A program made the position numbers and the translations under genes. DNA of 55,747 nt. Origin: Sphaeroforma arctica JP610. Its lineage: Eukaryota > Opisthokonta > Ichthyosporea > Ichthyophonida. Positions 1 to 14,620 of the stretch are shown in pieces. Every line of letters starts with the position of its first letter. Positions within the stretch are counted from its first letter, which is position 1. Where the stretch lies: positions 72,078 through 127,824 of the forward strand of contig NW_014040409.1 of the NCBI RefSeq assembly GCF_001186125.1, given 5' to 3'. The notes beneath the pieces are model-generated. The model ran no database searches. It saw nothing but the letters and a program-made list of their open reading frames with translations, and had not been told where the DNA came from.

Positions 1-63
1 TATATATATGTAAATGTGTGTTTGTATATATATATATATATATATAGATATATATATATATAC

Positions 64-145
<82 letters not shown>

Positions 146-255
146 CATTTATATAAGTATATACATATATATATATATATATATATACATACAATCATAC
201 ATGTATATATATAAATATATAAATATATATATATATACATATGTGTATATGTAGT

Positions 256-336
<81 letters not shown>

Positions 337-554
337 TATGTATATATACAAATATATAAATACACATCCATCTATCTACCTATCCATCAATCCATCCATC
401 CATCCATCCATCCATCCATCCATCTATCTAATATCTATCTATCCACCCATCCATCCATCCATCTATCCATCTATAGATCTATCTATATATCCATCTATAT
501 TATATATATACTTACATACATACATACATATATACATACATACATGCATACATG

Positions 555-600
<46 letters not shown>

Positions 601-617
601 CATATATAAATATATAA
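1..617. repeat. Microsatellite tract (TA, CA, CATC, CATA)
   Basis: Almost pure simple sequence. TA runs at about 1-360 are interleaved with CA runs near 111-130. They are followed by CATC/TATC tetranucleotides (about 365-500), CATA units (about 515-570) and a CA/TA tail. Long open frames through it encode only Ile-Tyr or Ser-Ile repeats and are not genes. The window starts inside the repeat, so its full length is unknown. Confidence 0.95.
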
Positions 618-1077
618 AATAGTATAACTGGTCAGTTTTTGCATAAAATGAGGGAAGAATAAATAACCTTTCCTGCCTTGACAACATGAAAGTATGCCTG
701 CCACAAGGCGAAAGTGAGATAAAAAAGATCGTTTGAAAGAACAATGTGATATCTGTCAGGTGGTAGACGAGATAGAACGGCAATCTTCATCGATTAGATG
801 CATGTAAGGGATTACACCGGCTTGCGCGGTAATGCTTTTTAAAGCTCTGATAGGCGTGCCGATAATCGCTAAACGTGGAGCTATAAAGTAATTCTTAATA
901 TACGATATATAGATATGCGTGCACATAGTAAAGCGCCATAACCTCTGCAGAGAATATTCGGAGGCGGGCCGACATGGGCTTAAATAAGCTTGGTTTTGTA
1001 TACAGTACATATCCTCCCCATCACAGATAAGCCATATTACATCATGGGAAACATAGCTAAGATACACTCGAACATAC

Positions 1078-1198
1078 GTGCAAGAGCAGCTCTCGCCCTG
1101 GCATCGTCCCATTCCTTTTGTTTGGCAGCAGCCCTTTCCTCAGCGTTGTCCGTGAAAACATCCTGAACAATTTCCCCTGATGCTACGAATTTGCTCAT
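1078..1198 (-). CDS. First exon of a NIP30/PSME3IP1-like protein (partial)
   Basis: One exon reads from an ATG at 1198 down to a GTATGT-type donor just after 1078. It encodes about 40 residues starting MSKFVASGEIVQDVF, followed by a charged helix with KQKEWDDARARAA. A short phenylalanine-valine start followed by an E/K/R-rich segment with a conserved Trp resembles the N-terminus of the NIP30/FAM192A family, whose animal member binds the proteasome activator PSME3. That match is from memory and rests on one exon. I could not find the next exon between 620 and 1077; it may lie beyond the microsatellite, outside the window, or be lost. Alternatively this is an orphan exon of an unrelated coiled-coil protein. 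Confidence 0.35.
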
Positions 1199-1287
1199 GA
1201 TATGTGCATATGATGTAGAGAAACAATCTGGATCGAGCGTTTCTCGATAAGTACATTATTGAACTTTGTATTTTTGAGCAGAAGGCT

Positions 1288-1640
1288 ATGAGCTACATGT
1301 CGGCTTTACATCACATTCCGAATTATATTTATTTTATATTCCGACCAGTGGACACACCAAGTGACCAAGAAAGGACTTCTGATCAGGCTACATCAGTCCC
1401 CTCCAACTCCAGAGGAGGGACCGAGAGGCAGTCATCAGAGCCAGGGGCCGAGGGCTGCAGAACAGTCCAAAAGTACGAAGAGTCCAGATCCAGGGGAATT
1501 CATACTCATGACTACACACTCATTCAAGATCCAGGACCAGGGTTTTTGGGGTTTAGGGTTTTTTAATCATCAATGTTTTGATGATGTGTATTTAATGAAA
1601 CGTCTGTGTTATCTGCAGCTCATTGACCTGAATACCTCTA
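1288..1640 (+). other. Unresolved Pro/Ser/Glu-rich open stretch
   Basis: About 200 bp (roughly 1340-1540) is more GC-rich than its surroundings and open in two plus-strand frames. Both give low-complexity Ser/Pro/Glu/Gly-rich peptides, for example SPPTPEEGPRG in one frame. It could be a disordered exon of an unseen gene, but no start, matching exon or domain can be defined. The rest of the interval is plain AT-rich sequence. Confidence 0.2.
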
Positions 1641-2860
1641 AAACAAAATACTTCATTTGTATGAAGTTGTGGCTTGGGAAGATCGCCATATCTATATCCT
1701 CCACCACGAGACCTCTAGAACATGCCCACCTTGCAGTTCGAATCTGTCTTTTCGGTCGCACCCTCAAAGTCCATCCCTCTAAGAGTGTTCTGTACGTTTC
1801 CTTAAGATACGCGAGTACCTGATCAGTATCCTCCTTTCAACTAGGGCTCGAGAGATCACCGGTTATTAACTGCCAGCTTTCAAATCAGTAAGTCACCCAC
1901 TGTATGTACCTTTGTAGTGCTACACCCACGCTTAGCAGCTACACTCCGTTCTCTATCTGTGTGCGTAAAGCTTAATGCCTATTACTCAAGCCATAAATAT
2001 GGGTAGTACAACTAAGAGTACATGTATTTTCTGCACTGCTTATTTTGGTAGACGTGCATCCATCGGTCACTAATAGGAGCTTCACATACGCTGAGTTGTG
2101 TTTCAGAATGAAAGCGCGCGGTTATAAACGGATCATTAATGACGTATACCAGGTATATTTGCCAAACAAGTCCACCGTGTGTTGTGTAATTGTTTCAATG
2201 TGTTGTTTTGTCTGCGTGGTTTTCCACGGATTTGACAAAAATACCTTAAAGAGTCATTTGTATGAGGTCGTGGCTTAGGAAATCTCCATATCTATATTTT
2301 AACCACCAAGAGACCTCAGAAAGTGCCCACCTTGCAATTCGAATCTGTCCTTTCGGTCGCACCCTCAAAGACCATCCCTCTAAGAGTGTTCTGTACGTTT
2401 CCTTAAGATACGCGAGTACCTGATCAGTATCCTCCTTTCAACTAGGGCTCGAGAGATCACCTGTTATAAACAGCCAGCTTAAAAATCAGTAAGTCACCCA
2501 CTGTATGTACCTGTGTAGTGCTACGCCACGCCTAGCAGCTACACTCCGTTATATATCTGTGTGTGTATGGCTTATTTTCTTTTACTCAAGCCTTAAATAT
2601 AGGTAGTACAACTAGAGTATGTGTATTTTTTGTACGAAATTTGATAGGCGTGCATCCATCGGTCACTTGAGTTGTTAGAGTATTAAGAGCTTCACATACG
2701 CTGAGTTATGTTTCAGAATGAAAGCGCGCGGTTATAAACGGATCATTAATGACGTATACCAGGTATATTTGCCAAACAAGTCCACCGTGTGTTGTGTAAT
2801 TGTTTCAATGTGTTGTTTTGTCCGAGTGGTTGGCTATTCGCCTTACTTTTCCACAGATTT
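1641..2860. repeat. Two-copy tandem duplication, unit about 600 bp
   Basis: A block starting near 1641 recurs about 601-610 bp downstream (near 2245). The landmark GAAAGCGCGCGG lies at 2109 and again at 2719, and CTTTCGGTCGCACCCTC occurs in both copies. Most of the unit has drifted by scattered substitutions and small indels. One stretch of about 110 bp (2101-2211 and 2711-2821) is identical and contains a short open frame beginning MKARGYKRI. No terminal repeats or transposase are seen. It may be a local duplication or two copies of an unknown short repeat. Confidence 0.85.
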
Positions 2861-2898
2861 GCTAAATTACACCACTAAAATACTTATTGAAGGACTCC

Positions 2899-3100
2899 AA
2901 ATGTCAGGCATGTGTTATCAATAGACAATGGGAAAGCAAAAGAACATAAACATACACTCTGTGAACGCTATTCGCACTTTGATCTATAACCCAATTTAAT
3001 GCATCCAATATCAGGTATGTATCATCAATGGACAAAAGAAAAGCCAAAGAACATGAACATACACTCAGTGGACGCTATTCGCACTTTGATCTATAAACTA
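2899..3100. repeat. Two-copy tandem duplication, unit about 108 bp
   Basis: The segment ending in CTATTCGCACTTTGATCTAT occurs at about 2899-2990 and again at about 3008-3098. The copies share ATCAATGGACAA-like and CATACACTC landmarks and have roughly ten differences. It lies immediately downstream of the larger 600-bp duplication and about 170 bp upstream of the DUF4112 start codon. It is non-coding as far as I can see. Confidence 0.8.
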
Positions 3101-3272
3101 TTTCTAAGATAGAGTTCTGGTCAAACTATTTCTCTTGGACGTGATGTCACTGTGCCTGTGAATATTAGATTATCAGAATTAATATATTAAAGCCCTCATA
3201 GGTTATGTGGTAGGTACTCCCGTCAATTTTGAAGCATCGATCATGAACAAAGTGAAGCGGAGCTAACCTATC

Positions 3273-4395
3273 ATGCCGGCTTATTTAAAACAGACGGGCA
3301 CAAAGAATATGGGGAAACAACATATTCCAAAGCCTGTAGAGAGGGAGGGAGATGATGCTCAGATTGTAATTGAACCGGGTTCAAACACTTCATTAAATAG
3401 TGAAAGACGTGCGAGTTACAACCTACCCAACGATGCGACGAGAAATCCTGTGGTTAAGCTTCTCAAAAGAGGGAAAAAGGAAACACCGTGTGATGACCAA
3501 GGTAACTGGTTCTTGAATGTCACATAGGGTTGTTTACGCACACTCAAGTGTTCTTTTTGTCATTGATGACATAGTGATCTATTTGTAGCAAAATCACGTA
3601 TCTGGTTAAGTAACCCAAGGCCAGCAATTAAGTTAGAAGCACATTCCAAAGCTGAAAAAGATATTTTTCATCTCCCCGGTAGGAATCCCATTGCATTTGG
3701 ATGCCGAAGGTAGACGCCGTCTTATAATTGTGAGGAAATGGGCAAAGTACTTAGATACAGCCATACGCATACCAGGGCTGGGCTGGGAATTCGGGATCGA
3801 TCCTATTGTCGGCCTAATTCCAGGGTTTGGTGATTTGGTGGGTGCAGGTTTGGGGTCTACTGTTATAGCATTGGCTGCGAAATGGAGACTACCTAAAAGG
3901 GCTCTGGTGCGCATGACTATCAATCAGGGAATCGATTTCTTCGTCGGGATCATACCGTTCTTTGGAGATATATTCGACTTTGTCTTCAAGGCCAACAAGA
4001 TGAATTTGTATATTATCGAGTGTTACATCGTTGATGAAAAGGTATATACGTGTGCCACGTGATTTATTGTGTACTTTTTGTTTATTGCATGTACCGTGTG
4101 GGTGCGTATTGAACTTCATATCCTTCAGTCAATTGATAAGTACGTCGTCCCGATTTCTTTCAAATGTCAGACATCAATTTTGCTTGATATTTGTAGTGTT
4201 CTATATTCTTGAATTCCTTCGTTTCGCCGTCTATTTCGTCATGAAGTTTCATTTTATACTTTTGCACAGAGAGCTCGAAGCGCTGACGGGAAATTCTATT
4301 GCTGCCTGCTTACCACCATGATATCGATGTGGATAATTTTCTTCGCTATCATCGGCTTGATCATCTGGGGGATTATCGCATTGGTCAATAGTTAG
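3273..4395 (+). CDS. DUF4112 domain membrane protein
   Basis: Exons 3273-3501, 3683-4041 and 4270-4395 join in frame to 237 residues. Residues 1-77 are a polar, probably disordered leader. Residues about 85-190 match the DUF4112 family (PF13430): a DTAIRIPG-type start, then GIDPIVGLIPGFGDLVGAGL and later GIIPFFGDIFDFVFKANKMNL, the two repeated glycine/phenylalanine-rich hydrophobic segments typical of the family. Exon 3 adds a strongly hydrophobic C-terminal helix (WIIFFAIIGLIIWGIIALV), so the protein is likely membrane-bound with a very short tail. The biochemical role of DUF4112 is not known. The start at 3273 is the first ATG in the open frame; an upstream exon cannot be excluded. Splice joins preserve the domain exactly, which supports the model. 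Confidence 0.88.
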
Positions 4396-6098
4396 CACGT
4401 TGCTACCAGATGACAACCGTGTACTTCAAAGTATACTATACCATACTACTGGGTCACCATCGTACATCGAGGAGTCTACAATAATGGAACATTCCTCTAT
4501 AGTTTCAGTTACAGGGATATCATCAGTCAGGTATATTAATCAAGGCTGATTTGGTTGGAGCACAGCCACTCCTGAATCCAATTGTAAAAAAATAGCCTAG
4601 ACCAGCTATTAGTCTGCATATATTTATGTCTGTCAGTATTCGACAGCGGCAATGGTTGATACACAACAAGGATCTGCGCACATCATCAACTATTGGGTGA
4701 TAGCGTACCAATTTAAGAGTCCTAAATAATATTAAAACATTACCATTAAAATACATTAAACAACATTCTTCAAGTTGTTAATGGCGGCGTATTGACGATC
4801 ACTTGCCTTCCGTATCTCAGGTTTCGAACCTCGCTGGCAAAAGATGTCTCTGTTTACACGCGTATATTGTTCGCTCTCTATGGTCATCACAAAAATAAAT
4901 GACGTTATTAATTTCACGGCGAATACTGTAGAACATCACGCCTTGTTTTTGAATATGTCAGTTGGTGAAGTTTATTGAATCTAAATCGCGCTCTGGTTTG
5001 GCACTCAGACTCAGAGGAATTGTCACGATGATATGAGATCGCAAATGAAAGCCATATTATTTGAGTATTTCCGCCCAGCCAACTAATAAGTACTGCACTG
5101 TGTACTGATTGAAATCTTACTCTCCCTACGCACGTCAGGTGGGGTAATTTCATTCTCAGTTGGCGCTGTTAAGCATGAAATCCTACCAACAGACACACTC
5201 CGCCCAGCAGGACTCAATGATTCACGTACAAAGCCAACTACGTTTTGCGCATCACTGCAACAGTTCAAAGCATCCGTACACGTTCTGGCACACTGCCATT
5301 ATTTTATTTATGCCAGGTTGCTTCACCACCTCCTTGTCACCATGCAGCCATCGCTTGTGCCATCGGCAAGAGTGATCTGATAGAATACCAATTGATCTCT
5401 CCAAGAAGAGGCGGCGTTGGCTGTTCTACTAAACAAATAATGAGCGCAGCTACAACAGACTAGCAGGGTGTGCGATGGGCAAGATGTTCTGAAACGCTAG
5501 CCCAACTGGCCACCAGAGGGGCAGAAAAGGTAAAATTGCGAAAGAGTAGGTTTAGTCATTTCACACAGACACAGGACGCTAACGACTTCTTGTATTGACC
5601 ACTGGACTGCTGGCGCGTCGCTGAACGGTACAAGAAGACTTGTACTTCAAACATGCGGAATACAACAATCGTTGTTAATAAGTGAATCTAGCCACCACCT
5701 GATGTACTGACATTCTGATTTCCATCCATTTCCATAACACTACTCATTTCTAGGTGGCTTTCAGAGGAAAGTTACGGTTGCGACAAATAAATATACAATC
5801 AAGGTTGTGATATATGATTCCTGCTTAAAACAGGTGGCAGGTAGCCCACACCTTATTTTATTTTGTCAGCAGCGTTGTCAGTGCGGTTCATTGATAGCGA
5901 ATTGAAACTTGCGACTTTTATAGCAAGAGCAGCTGGAACATCTGCCTGCATACGAGCAAACTTCACAGCCATCTGCAGCTTATAATCTATGAAGATGACT
6001 GTTGCTGTTTTAGCCTACCCCTCGTCCGAGTGTGAAGAAATAGCACCAACAGTACTCAAAAGGAACAGTTTTTTATACGTGGTGTAATGTGATGTTGT
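4396..6098. other. Convergent intergenic region, no gene recognised
   Basis: This is the space between the 3' end of the DUF4112 gene and the 3' end of the ALDH gene. It must hold both polyadenylation regions. Open frames here are short and lack family resemblance. One minus-strand stretch (5863-5979) preceded by CTGCAG encodes 38 residues with a stop and could be a small exon, but nothing confirms it. Confidence 0.6.
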
Positions 6099-10093
<3,995 letters not shown>

Positions 10094-10651
10094 GATGATG
10101 GTAGTTGAGTTTAAATATACTTTGTTTTAATACAATGTAATTGCTGTATAAACAGACAGGCTACTTCTTTATATACAAATCATTTCTAAAACATCTTTGA
10201 GACATAAAAACTTTTACTAAATATTTTTGTTCGACGTTGCGCATTTGTACGGGATTTTGTATCTTTCATTTGAGCGCTATGGGAATTTGAAAATAGTATC
10301 CGCAGTCCGTTATCCGCCGCACGTATACGCAGATTTCTATTGGTGTAAGGCTGTGCAGCTTTTCAATGGGACTTTTTTTGAGTATTTTCATTGTTTTGAT
10401 GTTTTTTTTTCAGAAGAAGGGCACTGTACCTTTTTTTATAGGGTTTTTAGAGTTTCGGTTTTGAACTTTTTGCTCTTTTCTATAAATACATTTTTGTGGA
10501 AAAATATTTCCTGGAGGGGCTGGAAAAAAAAGTGGTGAGCAAAGGTAAAACACATGTCACTCGTCATTCAAAAATAATCTGATAAGTAAGCCACACATGC
10601 AGAAATAAAAAGTAGACAACTGTATGCGAAGTATTAGCAAATCTATTTAGC
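10094..10651. promoter_or_regulatory. Shared divergent promoter region, ALDH and NSA2
   Basis: 558 bp separate the ATG of ALDH (minus) from the ATG of NSA2 (plus), so both core promoters and 5' UTRs must lie here. The NSA2-proximal part is T-rich with several runs of seven or more T. I see no clear TATA box or named factor site. Confidence 0.5.
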
Positions 10652-11375
10652 ATGCCTCAGGTGCGTAGTAGTAAAACCTTGCGTCAATGCCTTTTTTTAG
10701 TGTTGCGTTGGTCGTTGTTCTATAACTATGTATGTCGTAGATGTCCAAATTGTGTGTGTATTGTGTTATCGTTTTCGAGCAGTATACGACCCACTGATCA
10801 TTCTAATACTTATACGCCGATACAGAACGAATACATCGAGCTCGCGCAGAAGCGACACGGAAAACGATTGGATCATGACGAGAGAAAGTAAGTGAGCTTA
10901 ATCTTCTATAATTGCATTGTTGTTGTTTCTACGTATAAGTTGGCGGTTAATTATATGATAGCCCTGAAAGCCGACTATTCAGGTATATTACCGGAACAAC
11001 ACCTTTTTTTTTTTGAGGTTTCATTGTTGGATATAGTTATTGTTGTATTGTGCAGTAAAATACATATATATATATATATATAATGTATACATGTATATAA
11101 CATGTATATACATGTACAGGTATATGTATATTTAACGTATCTTTATCTTAACGCTTTAATGTATATTTATATATATATATGTATATATATATATATAATT
11201 TACGCTTACGTATACGTAGAAAAAACGCACACATTTACAAGCGCGCACGCATATATATATGTATATATATGTATATATATATACGTTTGTGTGTGTTAAT
11301 ATATATATATGTACATAAATATATGTATATATACTTACAAGTATATATATATATATATATATATATACTTACAAG

Positions 11376-11414
<39 letters not shown>

Positions 11415-13364
11415 TTACAAGTATGTATATATATATATATATATAAATATACTTACAAGTATATATATATATATATATAGAGTGAAACGCACACACACAG
11501 ACATATATATATTTATATAGTGTGTCTGTATGAATGAATATATATATATATATATATAGATTTATATATATGTATGTATGTATGTATGTATATATATGTA
11601 TTTATGTATAAATATATATTTATATATATATATATATATATATATCTATCTTTACAAATATACTTATGCACGTACGTATGTATGTATATGAATATATATA
11701 CATATACGTGAATATATATATATTTGTTTGTTAGTGTGTATGTAAGTGTACAAGTGAAGTTCAAGAATAATAAGTATATATCCTTATACTTCTTACACAT
11801 ACACTCACATATATATACATGTGTGAATGTGTATATCTGTTAATATGTAATTGTTTACACATAAAAGTATATATTAAAAACTTTTACTGTGTAGTTTGGA
11901 TATACATGCTTGTGTATATTTATTTGATTTCCTTTTTTCCTATTGTTACATTAATTTGTATATATATGTGTATACCTATATAATTTCCTATATGTTTGTT
12001 TATAAACATGTACGTGTAATCGTACATATATTCATGCATACATATTTCTAAACTGTTTACACTGTATATTCGTAAATATCTCGTGCTGAGCTGATCGATT
12101 TTTCCTGGAAGTCTTTGTTGTAAGCTTGGTCGTCTTTGTATCTTTGTGTCGTGTAGGCAAGTATCTTATGTGGATTATGGTACTATTATCACGATTATGC
12201 TCTCTTATGGATTGTTCTGAATGATGCATACGTTAAAATTGCCCTTCAGTACACCCTTTCGGGTATATATTCAGAGAGCTCATTTTTGATACTGCTTCTC
12301 TTTGTTGATAGGCGTAAACGTGAGGCTCGTGCTGTCCACGACTCCTCTGCTAAAGCTCAGAAATTGTTTGGTTTGAAGGCTAAGTTATACAACAAGAAGC
12401 GTCATAATGAAAAGGTGCAAATGAAGAAAACATTAAAAATGCACGATGAAAGGACGAACAAGCACAAAGACGATGAAGCTGTTCCCGACGGTGCTGTGCC
12501 AGCTTATCTGATCGATCGAGAGGGTCAGTCTAGGGCGAAGGTTTTGAGTAATATGATAAAGCAGAAGAGAAAAGAGAAAGCCGGAAAATGGAATGTGCCA
12601 ATTCCCAAGGTTAGTAACGGTTTGTGCCTGACAGCACAAGGGGGCATAAAGGTTATTCGACGCAGCATTGATTGTGTAGAGTCCACAATAACAACTTAAT
12701 GCGGTTACTTTTAGTACCTGCGTATGTTGAATCGTGTGAATGACCGTTTCGGATATGTGTACCTCGAACCGACGACTTTCTCAACTTGGTGGAAGGAATC
12801 ATCTGCTTAGTATATCTACTTGTATTGTATCTTGCATAGGTTGCGGCGGTTGCGGAGAATGAAGTCTTCAAGCAAATTTCGTCCGGCAAGCGTCAGAAGA
12901 AGGGTTGGAAGCGTTTAATTACCAAGGCCACCTTCGTTGGAGAAGGTTTCACACGAAAGCCCGCTAAATACGAAAGGTTCATTCGTCCTATGGCTATGCG
13001 TTACACAAAAGCGCATGTTACGCATCCCGAGCTTAAGGCTACATTTCATCTGCCTATTATTGGTGTAAAGAAGAATCCAAGTTCGCCTATGTACACGCAG
13101 CTTGGTGTCATGACCAAGGGAACAGTTATAGAGGTATGTATATTTTAACGGGCATTTGCTTTCTGCTTTCCTTCTCATGTTGGGTCTTTGTTTTACTTTT
13201 CGTTCGCTACCCTAACACAACAAATTCGGTTGACTCTTTCGCAGGTGAATGTCAGTGAGCTCGGTCTTGTTACGACGACCGGAAAGGTGGTTTGGGGTAA
13301 ATATGCACAAATAAGCAATAACCCGGAGTTGGATGGTGTCATAAATGCCGTGCTCTTGGTCTAA
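10652..13364 (+). CDS. NSA2: NSA2 ribosome biogenesis protein, complete
   Basis: Nucleolar factor needed to process 27S pre-rRNA and build the 60S ribosomal subunit. Exons 10652-10660, 10826-10887, 12312-12609, 12840-13133 and 13245-13364 join to 260 residues, the length of human NSA2. Sequence agreement is very high: [16 protein letters not shown] near the start, [19 protein letters not shown] in the middle, [20 protein letters not shown], and the C-terminal [20 protein letters not shown]. The first half is Lys/Arg-rich and basic, and the C-terminal part has the S8e-like beta fold of the family. The first coding exon is only nine bases (Met-Pro-Gln) and the second intron is 1.4 kb, swollen by microsatellites. 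The human protein also starts MPQNEYIEL, which fixes the tiny exon. Confidence 0.98.
11063..11745. repeat. Microsatellite cluster in NSA2 intron 2
   Basis: TA-rich simple sequence with GTATGT and CTTACAAGTA units, the latter recurring about every 60 bp at 11332-11460. It occupies about half of the intron between NSA2 exons 2 and 3. The remainder of the intron to 12311 is AT-rich single-copy sequence with no coding signal. Confidence 0.92.
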
Positions 13365-13668
13365 ATAATTGAATTTTGGAGGCGTGAAGTTCTGCTAACC
13401 CGGCATGTCGTCTGGACTTCTGACGTTCAACAAGTGTCTTAGAGAAATAATATATAAAATCGAAACTACTATATCCGCCATTGCCAATCTTTTGTGTACG
13501 ATTATATCCCCCGCTGCATGTTTGCAGTTTGCCATCTTCCCGTGAATTACCGTCGGGGATAGTATTTTTTTGCCTCTGGTACACGAATAAGTCCAAATAG
13601 ATTGCTGCATGAATTTGGATGATTTGCACTGAAGTATTTAAGTATTTATCGGCTTTTCTTCTTTCAAC

Positions 13669-13696
13669 ACCCGCCCCCGCCCCCCCCCCCCCCCCC
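13669..13696. repeat. Poly-C tract (possible G-quadruplex on minus strand)
   Basis: Twenty-eight bases that are all C except two G, ending in a 16-base C run. It lies about 300 bp after the NSA2 stop. The complementary G run could form a quadruplex. Confidence 0.85.
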
Positions 13697-13940
13697 AATC
13701 CGAAACATAAAGGCCCTCTGAAGTGAAACGCCTGATGTATTTTTATAGATGCATGATTGTATGTATGTCTAATTTAAAAGGCTATGTATGTATGTACTAA
13801 GTTATAAAATGTATTTCGTTGTCCTCCGCGGATTTATGTACATTCTCGTGGCAGTGGTGACCCGGCACCGCGGCCAGGCGGCGTGAGCTGAGCTCGGTAT
13901 TTTTTTTTTGATTTTTCGTCGACAATATTCTGACTCTGTG

Positions 13941-14030
13941 GGCTGTGGGCTATGGCCTATGGACCTGCGGCCTGTGCCCTGTGCCCTGTGCCCTGTGCCC
14001 TGTGCCCTGTGCCCTATCCGGGCTGTGGCC
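13941..14030. repeat. GTGCCCT short tandem repeat
   Basis: About six perfect GTGCCCT heptamers at 13974-14015, flanked on both sides by degenerate units (GGGCTGTG, GGCCTATGG, CCGGGCTGTGG). Non-coding. Confidence 0.9.
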
Positions 14031-14620
14031 CAAAATGAAAATACTGAGCAGTCCTGCAGTTAGCCGCCAAAATGTGCAACTGAACCAAGCAATATCCAAT
14101 GAATCGCAAGATCCTTAAGCTTGATTCATTGGTCAATGGCTCATATCGAATATCCAAACTGGTTTTGTTTTGTATAGTTTTAAAAAAAACAATGAACACC
14201 ACGGGTATGTATTATAGTGCGAAATTTTTTCCCCAAAATCCCATATTTTTTATTTTAAAAGTTAAATAAATCGCATCACAGGGTTTATGCGACCTACGAC
14301 CTACGACCCACGCTATGGGAGAAAAACAAATTATTTCGAATACTATACGACCGGTTAGGAAAGTTTTGTATTAAAATTTGTACCGGATAAAATTTGTTGC
14401 CAGTTTTGGGGTCATCATGTGACAATCTTCATTCATCAAACACCAAATGACCAAACACCAATGACGTCATAGATATGGACAAAATGGCAAATGCAATACT
14501 TTACACTAAATACAAAACATAAAAATCAAGAGCTGTTGTATGTATTTATTTTTGTTTATCTGGCTCTGGTATTTTTTTACTAATATTAGTAGAATTATCA
14601 TACAAACTTTTATAGGAACA

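Larger units (their letters stand above)
13365..14620. other. Intergenic region, NSA2 to DEP-MerA gene
   Basis: No gene recognised. It holds NSA2 3' sequence, a poly-C tract, a GTGCCCT minisatellite and short CGACCTA repeats near 14290. It must also contain the promoter and 5' UTR of the next gene. A TTTTATAG acceptor-like signal five bases before the ATG at 14621 suggests a 5' UTR intron. Confidence 0.5.

Noticed and set aside
149-622. Open frames of up to 122 codons in the first 620 bases
   Set aside because: They encode only Ile/Tyr/His/Ser repeats from microsatellite DNA. The same applies at 9547-9915 and 11102-11800.
1540-1566. Telomere-like GGTTTAGGG next to GGTTTTTGGGG
   Set aside because: Only one TTTAGGG unit with degenerate neighbours; not enough for an interstitial telomere.
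5863-5979. Small minus-strand open frame starting MAVKFARMQADVP
   Set aside because: Only 38 codons, no recognised family, and downstream of a clean ALDH stop codon. Chance is a sufficient explanation.
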